A DNA stretch of 60,520 bases from Candidatus Kerfeldbacteria bacterium (GTDB lineage Bacteria; Patescibacteriota; Patescibacteriia; UBA9570), in contig JACPGK010000026.1 of assembly GCA_016182495.1 (NCBI GenBank), positions 1-60,520 of the forward strand, written 5' to 3'. Positions 53,346 through 60,520 of the stretch are shown in pieces. Position 1 is the stretch's first letter. Every line of letters starts with the position of its first letter. A model generated the notes under the pieces. The model ran no database searches and had not been told where the DNA came from. It saw only the letters and a list, made by a program, of their open reading frames with translations. Both the position numbers and the translations under genes were made by a program.

Positions 53346-55334
53346 ATGAATGTGTCAGAGATTATTCGTGAACTTAAAATGACCAAAGAGGAATTTTTTC
53401 CTTTGGCCGTTCAACTTGGTTTTGATATTGGTGAACGAGCCATTAAAGTAGATGACCGCATTGCTGTACGACTGATTCAAGCCATCAAGCAACACCGAAA
53501 AAGTAGCACTCGCCAAAGTTTGTTTGCTCACGAGCAGGTTGCTGCCACTGCTACCAGTAGCGAGCCCTCGGCGGCTCGTGATCGAGTAATTACTGTACCA
53601 CCAACCATTACTACGAAACAATTTGCCGATCTGTTAGGTAAACCTGTTACCGAGGTGATTGCCATTTTAGTGCGTAATGGCATTATGGCAACGATTAATC
53701 AAAATTTAGATTTTGAAACGGTCAGTATTATTGCCGAAGATCTCGGCTATACCACCACTCCAGCCGAAACTACCGTTGATTCGACTAAAACCGAAGCTGC
53801 TCAACTCGCTAAACTAAAAGCGGCCTTAGAGGTTGACACAGCTGATCAACTCACCAATCGTCCGCCCGTAGTAGTGGTGATGGGACACGTTGATCATGGT
53901 AAAACGAAATTGCTTGATGCTATTCGACAAACCAACATCGTAGATCAAGAAGCTGGTGGTATCACTCAAAGCATTGGTGCTTATCAAATTGATACCAATG
54001 ATCGCAGCATCACCTTTATTGATACTCCTGGTCATGAGGCCTTTACCGCCATGCGTTCACGCGGTGCTAATGTAGCTGATTTGGCAGTTTTGGTGGTAGC
54101 AGCTGACGATGGCATTAAGCCGCAAACTATTGAAGCATTGCAAATTTTAGAAAAAGCCAAGTTGCCTTTTGTAGTGGCTATCAATAAAATTGATAAGCCC
54201 GAAGCAGATATTGAAAAAGTTAAAAAAGAACTAGCCGAGTTAAATTTAATTCCAGAAGATTGGGGTGGCCAAACAATCTGTGTAGCTATTTCCGCCAAAG
54301 CTGGCACCAATATTGCCGGTTTACTAGAAATGATTTTGCTATTAACTGATATTCACCAGGAAAAAATTAAAGCCAATCACCACCGCGCTGCTGTTGGTAC
54401 AATTATTGAGTCACGGATTGATAAAGATGCTGGACCAGTAGCGACTGTACTGATACAAAGTGGCACCTTACAACTTGGCGATATCGTTACCGTTGGTGAG
54501 GTATCCGGAAAAATTAAAGCGATGAAATCATGGAAAGGTGCTAGTTTGGTCAATGCTGGTCCATCAACGCCGGTGCAATTTTTGGGATTAAAAAATGCAC
54601 CGGTAGTTGGCGACGTATTAACTGTCACTACTGATAAAGCGGTATTACGCAAAAAGAAAAAAGCCTACCAAAACTTCGGCTACCTCAAGCCAACCGTTGC
54701 AAAACAGCAATCAGATAAACTGCGCTTCGGTGTTATTCTTAAAGCCGATACTCTGGGTTCGCTTGAAGCTATTGTTGAGGCACTCACGAAGTTACACTAT
54801 GCCGCCATTGAACTTGATATTATTAAACGAGGCTTAGGTAACTTTACAGAAAAAGATATTGATCAAGCGGTAGCAGCTAAAGCCAAGCTTATCGGTTTTA
54901 ATGCTGCCATGACACCAGCCGCCGCCGATTATGCCCTAGGCACTCAAACTACCGCTGACACATTTTCCATCATCTATAAATTAATCGAACACATACAGGC
55001 TGAATTAGCCGCCGCTTTGCCACCAGAAATTATTTATACAAAAATTGGTGAGGTAAAAGTATTGGCGGTATTTCGATCGAATACTAAAGAGTCCATTGTG
55101 GGTGGACGGGTGGTGCAAGGCAGCATTAAAAATAAAGCCATAGCCAAAATATTGCGTAACGGTAAAGTAGTAGGGGAGGCGACCGTGGCTCAATTACAAG
55201 CCGATAAGAAGAACATTGATGAAGTAACCAATGGTAGCGAGTGTGGTATGCGCCTGGAAGCTTCTACCACTATCCAAGAACAAGATAGTTTAGCGGTTTA
55301 TTTGACTGAAAAAAAGCCTCGTCGGCTTGAATAG
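53346..55334 (+). CDS. infB: Translation initiation factor IF-2
   Basis: A 662-aa GTPase with short N-terminal region. GTP motifs: GHVDHGKTKLLD (G1), DTPGHEAF (G3), NKIDKPEAD (G4), SAKAG (G5); then the EF-Tu-like domain II and the C-terminal fMet-tRNA-binding domain (CGMRLE near the end). Starts an operon with rbfA, nrnA and clpP. Confidence 0.97.
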   Translation: MNVSEIIRELKMTKEEFFPLAVQLGFDIGERAIKVDDRIAVRLIQAIKQHRKSSTRQSLFAHEQVAATATSSEPSAARDRVITVPPTITTKQFADLLGKPVTEVIAILVRNGIMATINQNLDFETVSIIAEDLGYTTTPAETTVDSTKTEAAQLAKLKAALEVDTADQLTNRPPVVVVMGHVDHGKTKLLDAIRQTNIVDQEAGGITQSIGAYQIDTNDRSITFIDTPGHEAFTAMRSRGANVADLAVLVVAADDGIKPQTIEALQILEKAKLPFVVAINKIDKPEADIEKVKKELAELNLIPEDWGGQTICVAISAKAGTNIAGLLEMILLLTDIHQEKIKANHHRAAVGTIIESRIDKDAGPVATVLIQSGTLQLGDIVTVGEVSGKIKAMKSWKGASLVNAGPSTPVQFLGLKNAPVVGDVLTVTTDKAVLRKKKKAYQNFGYLKPTVAKQQSDKLRFGVILKADTLGSLEAIVEALTKLHYAAIELDIIKRGLGNFTEKDIDQAVAAKAKLIGFNAAMTPAAADYALGTQTTADTFSIIYKLIEHIQAELAAALPPEIIYTKIGEVKVLAVFRSNTKESIVGGRVVQGSIKNKAIAKILRNGKVVGEATVAQLQADKKNIDEVTNGSECGMRLEASTTIQEQDSLAVYLTEKKPRRLE

Positions 55335-55345
55335 ATTACAATACT

Positions 55346-55690
55346 ATGGCGGCTGATCGATTGCGTCGAATTAATGAACAGTTACGAACTATACTAGCGC
55401 AGGAGTTAAGTCGTGCCGTTGAGCTGTCGTCTGGCACTATTGTCAGCATCACCCAAGTGCGTACATCGGCCGACTTAAAAACTGCCACCGTATTGGTTTC
55501 GATATTACCCGAGCGATGTACTGGGAGTGTGTTACATTCGCTCCAGGCACACATGCCTTATTTTGTGTCAGCCGTTCGCCAGCAAGTGCCGTTGCGCTCG
55601 CTACCGCATTTTCGTTTTACAGTTGATACCACCGAGCGACGGGCCGGAAAAATTGAAGCGTTGCTTGACAGCCTAGCAAAAACTGGCTAG
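55346..55690 (+). CDS. rbfA: Ribosome-binding factor A
   Basis: A 114-aa KH-type protein: RLRRINEQLRTILAQELSRAV, GTIVSITQVRTSADLKTATVLVSI and LPHFRFTVDTTERRAGKIEALLD. It acts in late maturation of the 30S subunit. The gene follows infB by 11 bases, the classic order. Confidence 0.95.
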   Translation: MAADRLRRINEQLRTILAQELSRAVELSSGTIVSITQVRTSADLKTATVLVSILPERCTGSVLHSLQAHMPYFVSAVRQQVPLRSLPHFRFTVDTTERRAGKIEALLDSLAKTG

Positions 55691-55701
55691 AGTAGCCGGT
55701 T

Positions 55702-56679
55702 ATGATTGACCTATATACTACTATTATTGATCGTTTACAGCGCTCACGAGCAGTGCTTATAGTATCACATAAACAGCCCGATGGAGATACCGCCGGAGCT
55801 AGCCTGGCCCTGGCACATTATCTTCAACAACAATCTATTGCGGTGACTTGTTTTTGTGTTGATACAATTGGTCCAACCTTAACGTTCTTACCTGGCAGTA
55901 ATCAATTAGGTCCGCATCATCACGCCTGGAATCAACCCGAGTTAGATACCGTAGTGGTGGTCGATTGTGGCGATTTGCGTCATGCCGGTGTGCAGGATGT
56001 CATTGCTCAAAAACGTTCAACCATAACGGTCATTAATATTGACCACCATGCTACCAACGAACAGTACGGTGATATTAACTATGTAGACGCCAACGCTTCT
56101 TCCACCTGCGAGTTGGTGTTTCGCTTGCTGAATAGTGTTCAAGCGATCGACAAAATGAGTGCCACTTGTTTACTAACCGGTGTCATTACCGATACTGGTA
56201 GTTTTTCCAATCTAGCCACTACCGCTACTGCCGTAGATACCGCCGCTCGATTGCTCACCTACGGTCCCAATTTGGATCAAATTAGTAAACGAACCTTACG
56301 CCATCGGCCCTACGCTACCTTAAAATTATGGGGGCGAGCCTTACAACGATTACACGACGATCCTGCTACCGGCATGGTGGTAACAGTGCTGACCTATGAT
56401 GACATTGTTGATTGTGGGGCAGATACCGAAGCTGTGTCAGGGATTTCTAACTTTCTAAATTCACTCGACCAGGCAGCTCATAAAGCCGTGTTAGTACTCA
56501 CGCAAAATGAACCGGGCGTTATCAAAGGTAGCTTGCGCACCACTAATCCGTTGCTGGACGTGGCTCAATTTGCTAAGCTGTATGGTGGTGGTGGACATCA
56601 TAAAGCCGCCGGTTTTACCATTAAAGGAACGTTACAATTTACTCCCCATGGCTACAGCATTACCCCCATCCAGTCTTAA
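55702..56679 (+). CDS. nrnA: NrnA-like oligoribonuclease / pAp phosphatase
   Basis: A 325-aa DHH/DHHA1 protein: [50 protein letters not shown], and the C-terminal [11 protein letters not shown] of the DHHA1 domain. It degrades short RNAs or dephosphorylates pAp. Its 3' end overlaps clpP by 32 bases. Confidence 0.94.
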   Translation: MIDLYTTIIDRLQRSRAVLIVSHKQPDGDTAGASLALAHYLQQQSIAVTCFCVDTIGPTLTFLPGSNQLGPHHHAWNQPELDTVVVVDCGDLRHAGVQDVIAQKRSTITVINIDHHATNEQYGDINYVDANASSTCELVFRLLNSVQAIDKMSATCLLTGVITDTGSFSNLATTATAVDTAARLLTYGPNLDQISKRTLRHRPYATLKLWGRALQRLHDDPATGMVVTVLTYDDIVDCGADTEAVSGISNFLNSLDQAAHKAVLVLTQNEPGVIKGSLRTTNPLLDVAQFAKLYGGGGHHKAAGFTIKGTLQFTPHGYSITPIQS

Positions 56680-57250
56680 TCTCATTCCCACGGTCATTGA
56701 AAAAACCAGTGACGGCGAACGAGCCTATGATATTTATTCACGATTACTTAAAGAACGGATTGTTTTTTTAGGTAGCTCAATTAGTGATATGGTAGCGAAT
56801 TCGATTATTGCTCAATTACTATTTTTAGAAGCTCAAGATGCCAAACAAGATATCAAGCTCTATATTCATTCACCAGGTGGCTACGTCACTGCTGGTTTAG
56901 CCATTTACGATACCATGCAGTACGTCAAATGCGATATCGCGACCATTGTAGTCGGCACAGCTGCCTCGATGGCGGCTTTGCTGTTAGCGGGCGGCGCCAC
57001 TGGTAAACGCTATGCTCTACCAAATGCCGAAATCATGATTCATCAACCCCTGGGCGGAGCCGAAGGGCAAGCTTCTGATATCAAGATTCGAGCAGAACAC
57101 ATTTTGCGTACGCGAGATCGATTAAATCGCATTTTAGTCAAACACACTGGGCAAGATTTAAAGCATATTGAAGTGGATACCGATCGAGACAAATTTATGA
57201 CCCCAGAAGAAGCCAAAAAATACGGAATTATTGATAAAATTATCTCATAG
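56648..57250 (+). CDS. clpP: ATP-dependent Clp protease subunit ClpP
   Basis: 200 aa from ATG 56648 ([20 protein letters not shown]); longer frames lie in nrnA. The catalytic Ser is in [11 protein letters not shown], His in IMIHQPLGG, Asp in the helix with [11 protein letters not shown], order Ser-His-Asp. It forms the proteolytic chamber used with ClpX or ClpC (not in the window). Confidence 0.96.
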   Translation: MATALPPSSLNLIPTVIEKTSDGERAYDIYSRLLKERIVFLGSSISDMVANSIIAQLLFLEAQDAKQDIKLYIHSPGGYVTAGLAIYDTMQYVKCDIATIVVGTAASMAALLLAGGATGKRYALPNAEIMIHQPLGGAEGQASDIKIRAEHILRTRDRLNRILVKHTGQDLKHIEVDTDRDKFMTPEEAKKYGIIDKIIS

Positions 57251-57461
57251 TCTTTACAAACGTCTATCTGTTTGCTACGGTACCGAAGCAGTTACTTAAT
57301 TTATCAGTCACTTACGGCCAAGGATGTTTCAGCAGACGATTGGCATCACTGTCACTTCGACTTTAAACCTCATATATTGTGTTTTTTAACTACTGCTTCA
57401 ACCAACAGTAGGGTGAGTAATCGTCCGGTTTTGTCTGTGAGTGTTTAACAATTCAGCCGAT

Positions 57462-58988
57462 ATGGAATTTATTATAGGACCCATTGTGTTAGTGGTTGGG
57501 TTAGGGTTTGGCACGATGTTGGGCTATTGGTATCGCAAACAAGTGGCGGTTAAAAGTCAAAGTTCGGCCGAAACCAAAGCCGAAACGATCGTTAACGAAG
57601 CCAAATCTAAACAACAAGAAATACTACTCCAAGCCAAAGATAAGGCACTCAAAGTATTAGAAGAGGCTAAACGTGAAGAAACCGAGCGCCGACAAGATGC
57701 CACTCAAGCCCAACGTCGATTAGAAAAACGGGAAAGTTTATTTGATCAAAAACTGCTTGAACTCGAAACCAAACAACAACGGCTGCAAGATAAAGCCAAG
57801 GAAATTGAACAAATCAAAGAAAAAATTCTCGGCATTAAAACGGAACAGCTGGTGCAGTTAGAAAAAGTGGCTCAACTTGATCGAACGGCAGCACAACAAC
57901 TACTCGAACAGCGCGTCGAGGAAGATGTTAAAGAAGCCCTGTTAAGTAGGCAACGCAAACTTGAACAACAAGGCGCTGAAGAAATTGAACGGCGCGCTAA
58001 AGAACTGATGACAGTAGTAATCCAACGTTGTTCAACCAGTCATGCGGCCGAAACTACTACCACCACAGTTACTCTGCCCAATGATGACTTGAAAGGACGC
58101 ATCATTGGCAAAGAGGGCCGCAACATTAAACGCATTGAAGAACTGACCGGTGTAGAAATAATTATTGATGATACTCCAGGCGCTATTGTCGTATCTGGTT
58201 TTTCCCCAATTCGGCGTCACCTAGCTAAACGGGCTTTGGATATTTTACTATCCGATGGTCGCATTCATCCAACTCGCATTGAAGAGGCCGTTGAACGAGC
58301 CAAGAAAGATTTAGCACTCGATATTAAAAAAGCTGGCGAGGAAGCCTTGTACGAGGTGGGTGTGACAGGCTTTGAACCAAAACTAGTAGCTATTTTAGGA
58401 CGTCTTAAATACCGCACCTCCTATGGCCAAAATGTACTCCGCCATTCCATTGAAGTAGCTTTTTTGGCAGCTATGTTAGCTGAACACCTTGGCGCTAATG
58501 TCAACATCGCTCGTAAAGGCGGCTTGCTGCACGACATTGGTAAATCGGTTGACCATGAAGTGCAGGGAACGCATCCGGAAATTGGCCGTGACATTGCTAA
58601 AAAATTTGGCTTGTCCGATGAAGTGATTGCCCCTATTTTATATCACCACGACGATTTACCTCCAACGCTAGAAGCTATTATTGTTAAAGTAGCCGATGCC
58701 ATTTCGGGATCACGTCCAGGCGCGCGCAAAGATACCTACGAAAATTACATCCAACGACTTGAAGAACTTGAAAATGTAGCGCTCCGTTTTCCAGGGATTG
58801 AGAAAGCCTATGCTATTCAGGCTGGTCGTGAGGTACGAGTGTTTGTGCAACCCGACACAGTTGACGATTATGCTGCCGCTAAATTGGCCAAAGAAATTGC
58901 CACACAAATTGAAAACGAACTAAAATATCCCGGCGAAATTCGTATTACCATGATTCGAGAAAAACGAATCATCGAATACGCTCGTTAA
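57462..58988 (+). CDS. rny: Ribonuclease Y
   Basis: 508 aa from ATG 57462 (MEFIIGPIVLV); an ATG seven codons earlier is possible. N-terminal membrane helix (about 4-22), long charged coiled coil to about residue 195, KH domain (LKGRIIGKEGRNIKRIEELTGVEIIIDD), and HD domain (HDIGKSVDHEVQGTHPEIG). It starts mRNA decay at the membrane. The 211 bases before it hold no visible gene. Confidence 0.96.
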   Translation: MEFIIGPIVLVVGLGFGTMLGYWYRKQVAVKSQSSAETKAETIVNEAKSKQQEILLQAKDKALKVLEEAKREETERRQDATQAQRRLEKRESLFDQKLLELETKQQRLQDKAKEIEQIKEKILGIKTEQLVQLEKVAQLDRTAAQQLLEQRVEEDVKEALLSRQRKLEQQGAEEIERRAKELMTVVIQRCSTSHAAETTTTTVTLPNDDLKGRIIGKEGRNIKRIEELTGVEIIIDDTPGAIVVSGFSPIRRHLAKRALDILLSDGRIHPTRIEEAVERAKKDLALDIKKAGEEALYEVGVTGFEPKLVAILGRLKYRTSYGQNVLRHSIEVAFLAAMLAEHLGANVNIARKGGLLHDIGKSVDHEVQGTHPEIGRDIAKKFGLSDEVIAPILYHHDDLPPTLEAIIVKVADAISGSRPGARKDTYENYIQRLEELENVALRFPGIEKAYAIQAGREVRVFVQPDTVDDYAAAKLAKEIATQIENELKYPGEIRITMIREKRIIEYAR

Positions 58989-58993
58989 CTGCT

Positions 58994-59800
58994 ATGTCAA
59001 CTACTCTGCGTTTGTTGTACATTGGTGATGTTGTTGGCAAAGCTGGCCGAGCAGCGGTAACTGCCCTGGTGCCAGGGTTACGTGAACAGCTACAGCTTGA
59101 TGTTGTGTTAATGAACGCGGAAAACATGGCCCATGGCAACGGTATTAGTACAGTCACCGTAACCGAGATGGTCACCAGTGGGGTAGACTATTTTAGCTCT
59201 GGTAATCATGTGTGGGATAACAAAGATGGCGTGCAATACCTCCACCGCAGTGATGCTAAAGTGATTCGTCCAGCCAATTTACCACCCACTAACCCTGGTA
59301 AGGGTTGGATTGAATTCGAAATTGGCAGCAAACGAGTATTATTGATCAATGTGCTTGGTCAAGTATTCATGCCGCAACAGGCCGATAACCCATTTCATTG
59401 CCTGGATGCTATTTTGCAAACACATCCGGCCAAAAATTACCACGCTATTATTGTTGATATTCATGCCGAAGCCACCAGTGAAAAACAAGCCTTGGCCCAG
59501 TATTTGGATGGGCGGGTGTCCCTAGTAGTAGGGACTCACACGCATGTACCAACGGCTGATTTAAGAATTTTATCTCATGGCACTGGGTTGGTGTGTGATC
59601 TAGGTTTTGTTGGCGTAGCTGATGCTGTATTAGGGGCCAACAAAACCAAAGTGCTCCATCGATTTTTAACGCAAATGCCTGGGGCGTTATCACCTGCCGA
59701 AACTGGCCAAGTATTATTCAACAGTGTGTTGTTTGAAATTGATCCGGTTACTCGGCAAACCGTACGCATGGAGCGCGTTGACCGTGCCATTGAGCTATAA
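58994..59800 (+). CDS. ymdB: YmdB-family metallophosphoesterase
   Basis: A 268-aa protein: LYIGDVVGKAGR, NAENMAHGNG, SSGNHVWDNKD and GTHTHVPTAD carry the Asp, Asn, Glu and His metal ligands of the TIGR00282 (2',3'-cyclic nucleotide phosphodiesterase) family. It follows rny after five bases, as in Firmicutes, suggesting a shared role in RNA turnover. Confidence 0.95.
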   Translation: MSTTLRLLYIGDVVGKAGRAAVTALVPGLREQLQLDVVLMNAENMAHGNGISTVTVTEMVTSGVDYFSSGNHVWDNKDGVQYLHRSDAKVIRPANLPPTNPGKGWIEFEIGSKRVLLINVLGQVFMPQQADNPFHCLDAILQTHPAKNYHAIIVDIHAEATSEKQALAQYLDGRVSLVVGTHTHVPTADLRILSHGTGLVCDLGFVGVADAVLGANKTKVLHRFLTQMPGALSPAETGQVLFNSVLFEIDPVTRQTVRMERVDRAIEL

Positions 59801-59806
59801 TATACT
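59778..59806 (+). promoter_or_regulatory. Leaderless promoter of the HU gene, inside ymdB
   Basis: TTGACC (59778-59783), 17-base spacer, TATACT (59801-59806), seven bases before the ATG at 59814. Confidence 0.65.
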
Positions 59807-59813
59807 ACTGTAT

Positions 59814-60095
59814 ATGAACAAGCCCGCCTTAATTGAGGCGCTGGTTGAACGCACTGGCTTACCGCGCAAGGCGATTGAACAAGTGCTGATCAGTATAGAG
59901 GCCGTTATTATTGAAACGCTGCAACGTGGCGAAGAGGTGAACTTAACTGGCTTTGGAAAATTTATTGCTAAAGTGCGTCATGCCCGCATTGGAGTTGATC
60001 CGCGTAATCCCAATGAACGTATTCAAATGCCCACCGTCACCGTTCCAAAATTTCGTGCTGGCAAAACCTTCAAAGATAGTTTAAATAATAAATAG
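59814..60095 (+). CDS. HU-family DNA-binding protein
   Basis: 93 aa from ATG 59814 (MNKPALIEALVERTGL); upstream codons belong to ymdB. Typical HU/IHF fold with VNLTGFGKFIAKVRHARIGVDPRNPNERIQMPTVTVPKFRAGKTFKD. It bends and compacts DNA. Confidence 0.95.
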   Translation: MNKPALIEALVERTGLPRKAIEQVLISIEAVIIETLQRGEEVNLTGFGKFIAKVRHARIGVDPRNPNERIQMPTVTVPKFRAGKTFKDSLNNK

Positions 60096-60174
60096 TTAGG
60101 ATTACCAATACGATCGTAATTAGTGCGTTTATTCTACCAAATCAGAACCTATTTTCAAAATCGGTAATGTATCG

Positions 60175-60191
60175 CACGCGCGGAGCGCGTG
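60175..60191. repeat. Short inverted repeat
   Basis: CACGCGC-GGA-GCGCGTG, a 7-bp stem, at the edge of the hairpin-rich end region. Confidence 0.6.
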
Positions 60192-60222
60192 ATGGCTCTG
60201 AATTGAATCGTACGCTCCACGA

Positions 60223-60380
60223 AAGCCCCGCCACCGCCTCGCTTCACTCGGCAACCCCAAAAAGAAAAAAGTTTCTTGCTCTTTTGATTTTTCGCGGGGG
60301 TGGATTTTTTCTAAAATGGAAAGGACTTTTTTCTTTTTGGGGTTCTGCCTTCCAAGTATTCAGGCAGTGTGGCGGGGCTT
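60223..60380. repeat. Large nested stem-loop
   Basis: Outer arms AAGCCCCGCCAC (60223-60234)/GTGGCGGGGCTT (60369-60380). Within them AACCCCAAAAAGAAAAAAGT (60253-60272) pairs perfectly over 20 bp with 60325-60344. A side hairpin CTGCCT/AGGCAG lies at 60345-60367. No convincing coding frame. The region 60096-60166 before it shows nothing. Confidence 0.85.
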
Positions 60381-60390
60381 CAATATGGAC

Positions 60391-60445
60391 GAGGCAAAAC
60401 GGAAAAACGAATTTTCTGGGGAAAAAGGATTTTCCGCTTTGCCTC
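60391..60445. repeat. Second large stem-loop
   Basis: GAGGCAAAACGGAAAA (60391-60406) pairs with TTTTCCGCTTTGCCTC (60430-60445) with a single mismatch. Confidence 0.8.
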
Positions 60446-60454
60446 GGCTGATTT

Positions 60455-60493
60455 CCGCCCGCAGAAAGGGGTCTGGGGAATGAATGCGGGCGG
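60455..60493. repeat. Third stem-loop
   Basis: CCGCCCGCA (60455-60463) pairs with TGCGGGCGG (60485-60493). The stem resembles that of the palindrome inserted in the tRNA-Phe remnant at 1807-1850. Confidence 0.75.
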
Positions 60494-60520
60494 ACTTCCG
60501 TTTTGAAAAAAATTTGCGCA

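Noticed and set aside
57251-57461. Small gene or RNA between clpP and rny
   Set aside because: Only a 17-codon frame and no convincing stem-loop or promoter could be found.
60167-60451. 94-aa ORF at the right end
   Set aside because: It runs through the large inverted repeats and shows no protein-like composition or start signal.

Overview
This window looks like a chromosomal piece of a Candidate Phyla Radiation (Patescibacteria) bacterium. The phylum is an inference: I saw no rRNA or ribosomal-protein gene that would decide it. The signs are a moderately AT-rich genome using TGA as an ordinary stop, tightly packed and often overlapping genes, short versions of universal proteins (NusA, IF-2, YggS, HU), many toxin-antitoxin modules and DUF4143 ATPases, an archaeal-type PEP carboxylase, and repeated leaderless promoters in which the -10 box lies about six bases before the ATG.

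Layout. 0-6.6 kb: a GT39-like membrane glycosyltransferase, tRNA-Ile, tRNA-Phe and tRNA-Pro, a GIY-YIG nuclease gene bracketed by a duplicated tRNA-Phe 5' part, an ATP-grasp enzyme, a VTT-like membrane protein, an alpha/beta hydrolase and an SDR. 6.7-11.4 kb: tRNA-Gly, then an accessory array (BRO-N protein, AbiEi/AbiEii, RelE/Phd, AAA+ DUF4143 ATPase) whose units are separated by a short repeat. 11.5-17.5 kb: two secreted proteins, one with FG-GAP repeats and one 1509-aa multidomain surface protein. 17.6-24.6 kb: small ORFs, a TrpR-like regulator, TrxB and a DsbA-like protein, PEP carboxylase, a 3D-domain protein, three tRNAs and a Phd/PIN pair under a 30-bp palindrome.

24.6-37 kb: mostly core genes: GT4, IMPase, MBL hydrolase, endonuclease IV, LDH, VapBC-like pair, trigger factor, H+-pyrophosphatase, NusA, YraN, a methyltransferase, RNase HII and an RHH-fused nucleotidyltransferase. 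37-44.8 kb: a second accessory region with HicAB, PIN pair, orphan HicB, a foreign-looking GC-rich aminotransferase with a structured leader, a broken HEPN gene with its MNT partner, two DUF4143 ATPases and another MNT remnant. Several of these units are bracketed by their own direct repeats.

44.8-60.1 kb: core genes again: glutamate dehydrogenase, aminotransferase, a thioredoxin-reductase-like protein without its CxxC next to thioredoxin, a CorC-like protein, YggS, two tRNAs and two parS-like sites, bactofilin, a lipid-kinase-like protein, infB-rbfA-nrnA-clpP, rny-ymdB and HU. The last 350 bases are a noncoding run of large inverted repeats that continues past the window edge.

The most interesting pattern is the recurrence of small accessory modules (GIY-YIG, HEPN-MNT, DUF4143 ATPase, PIN and HicB units), each bracketed by unit-specific direct repeats, with no recognisable transposase or integrase in the window.
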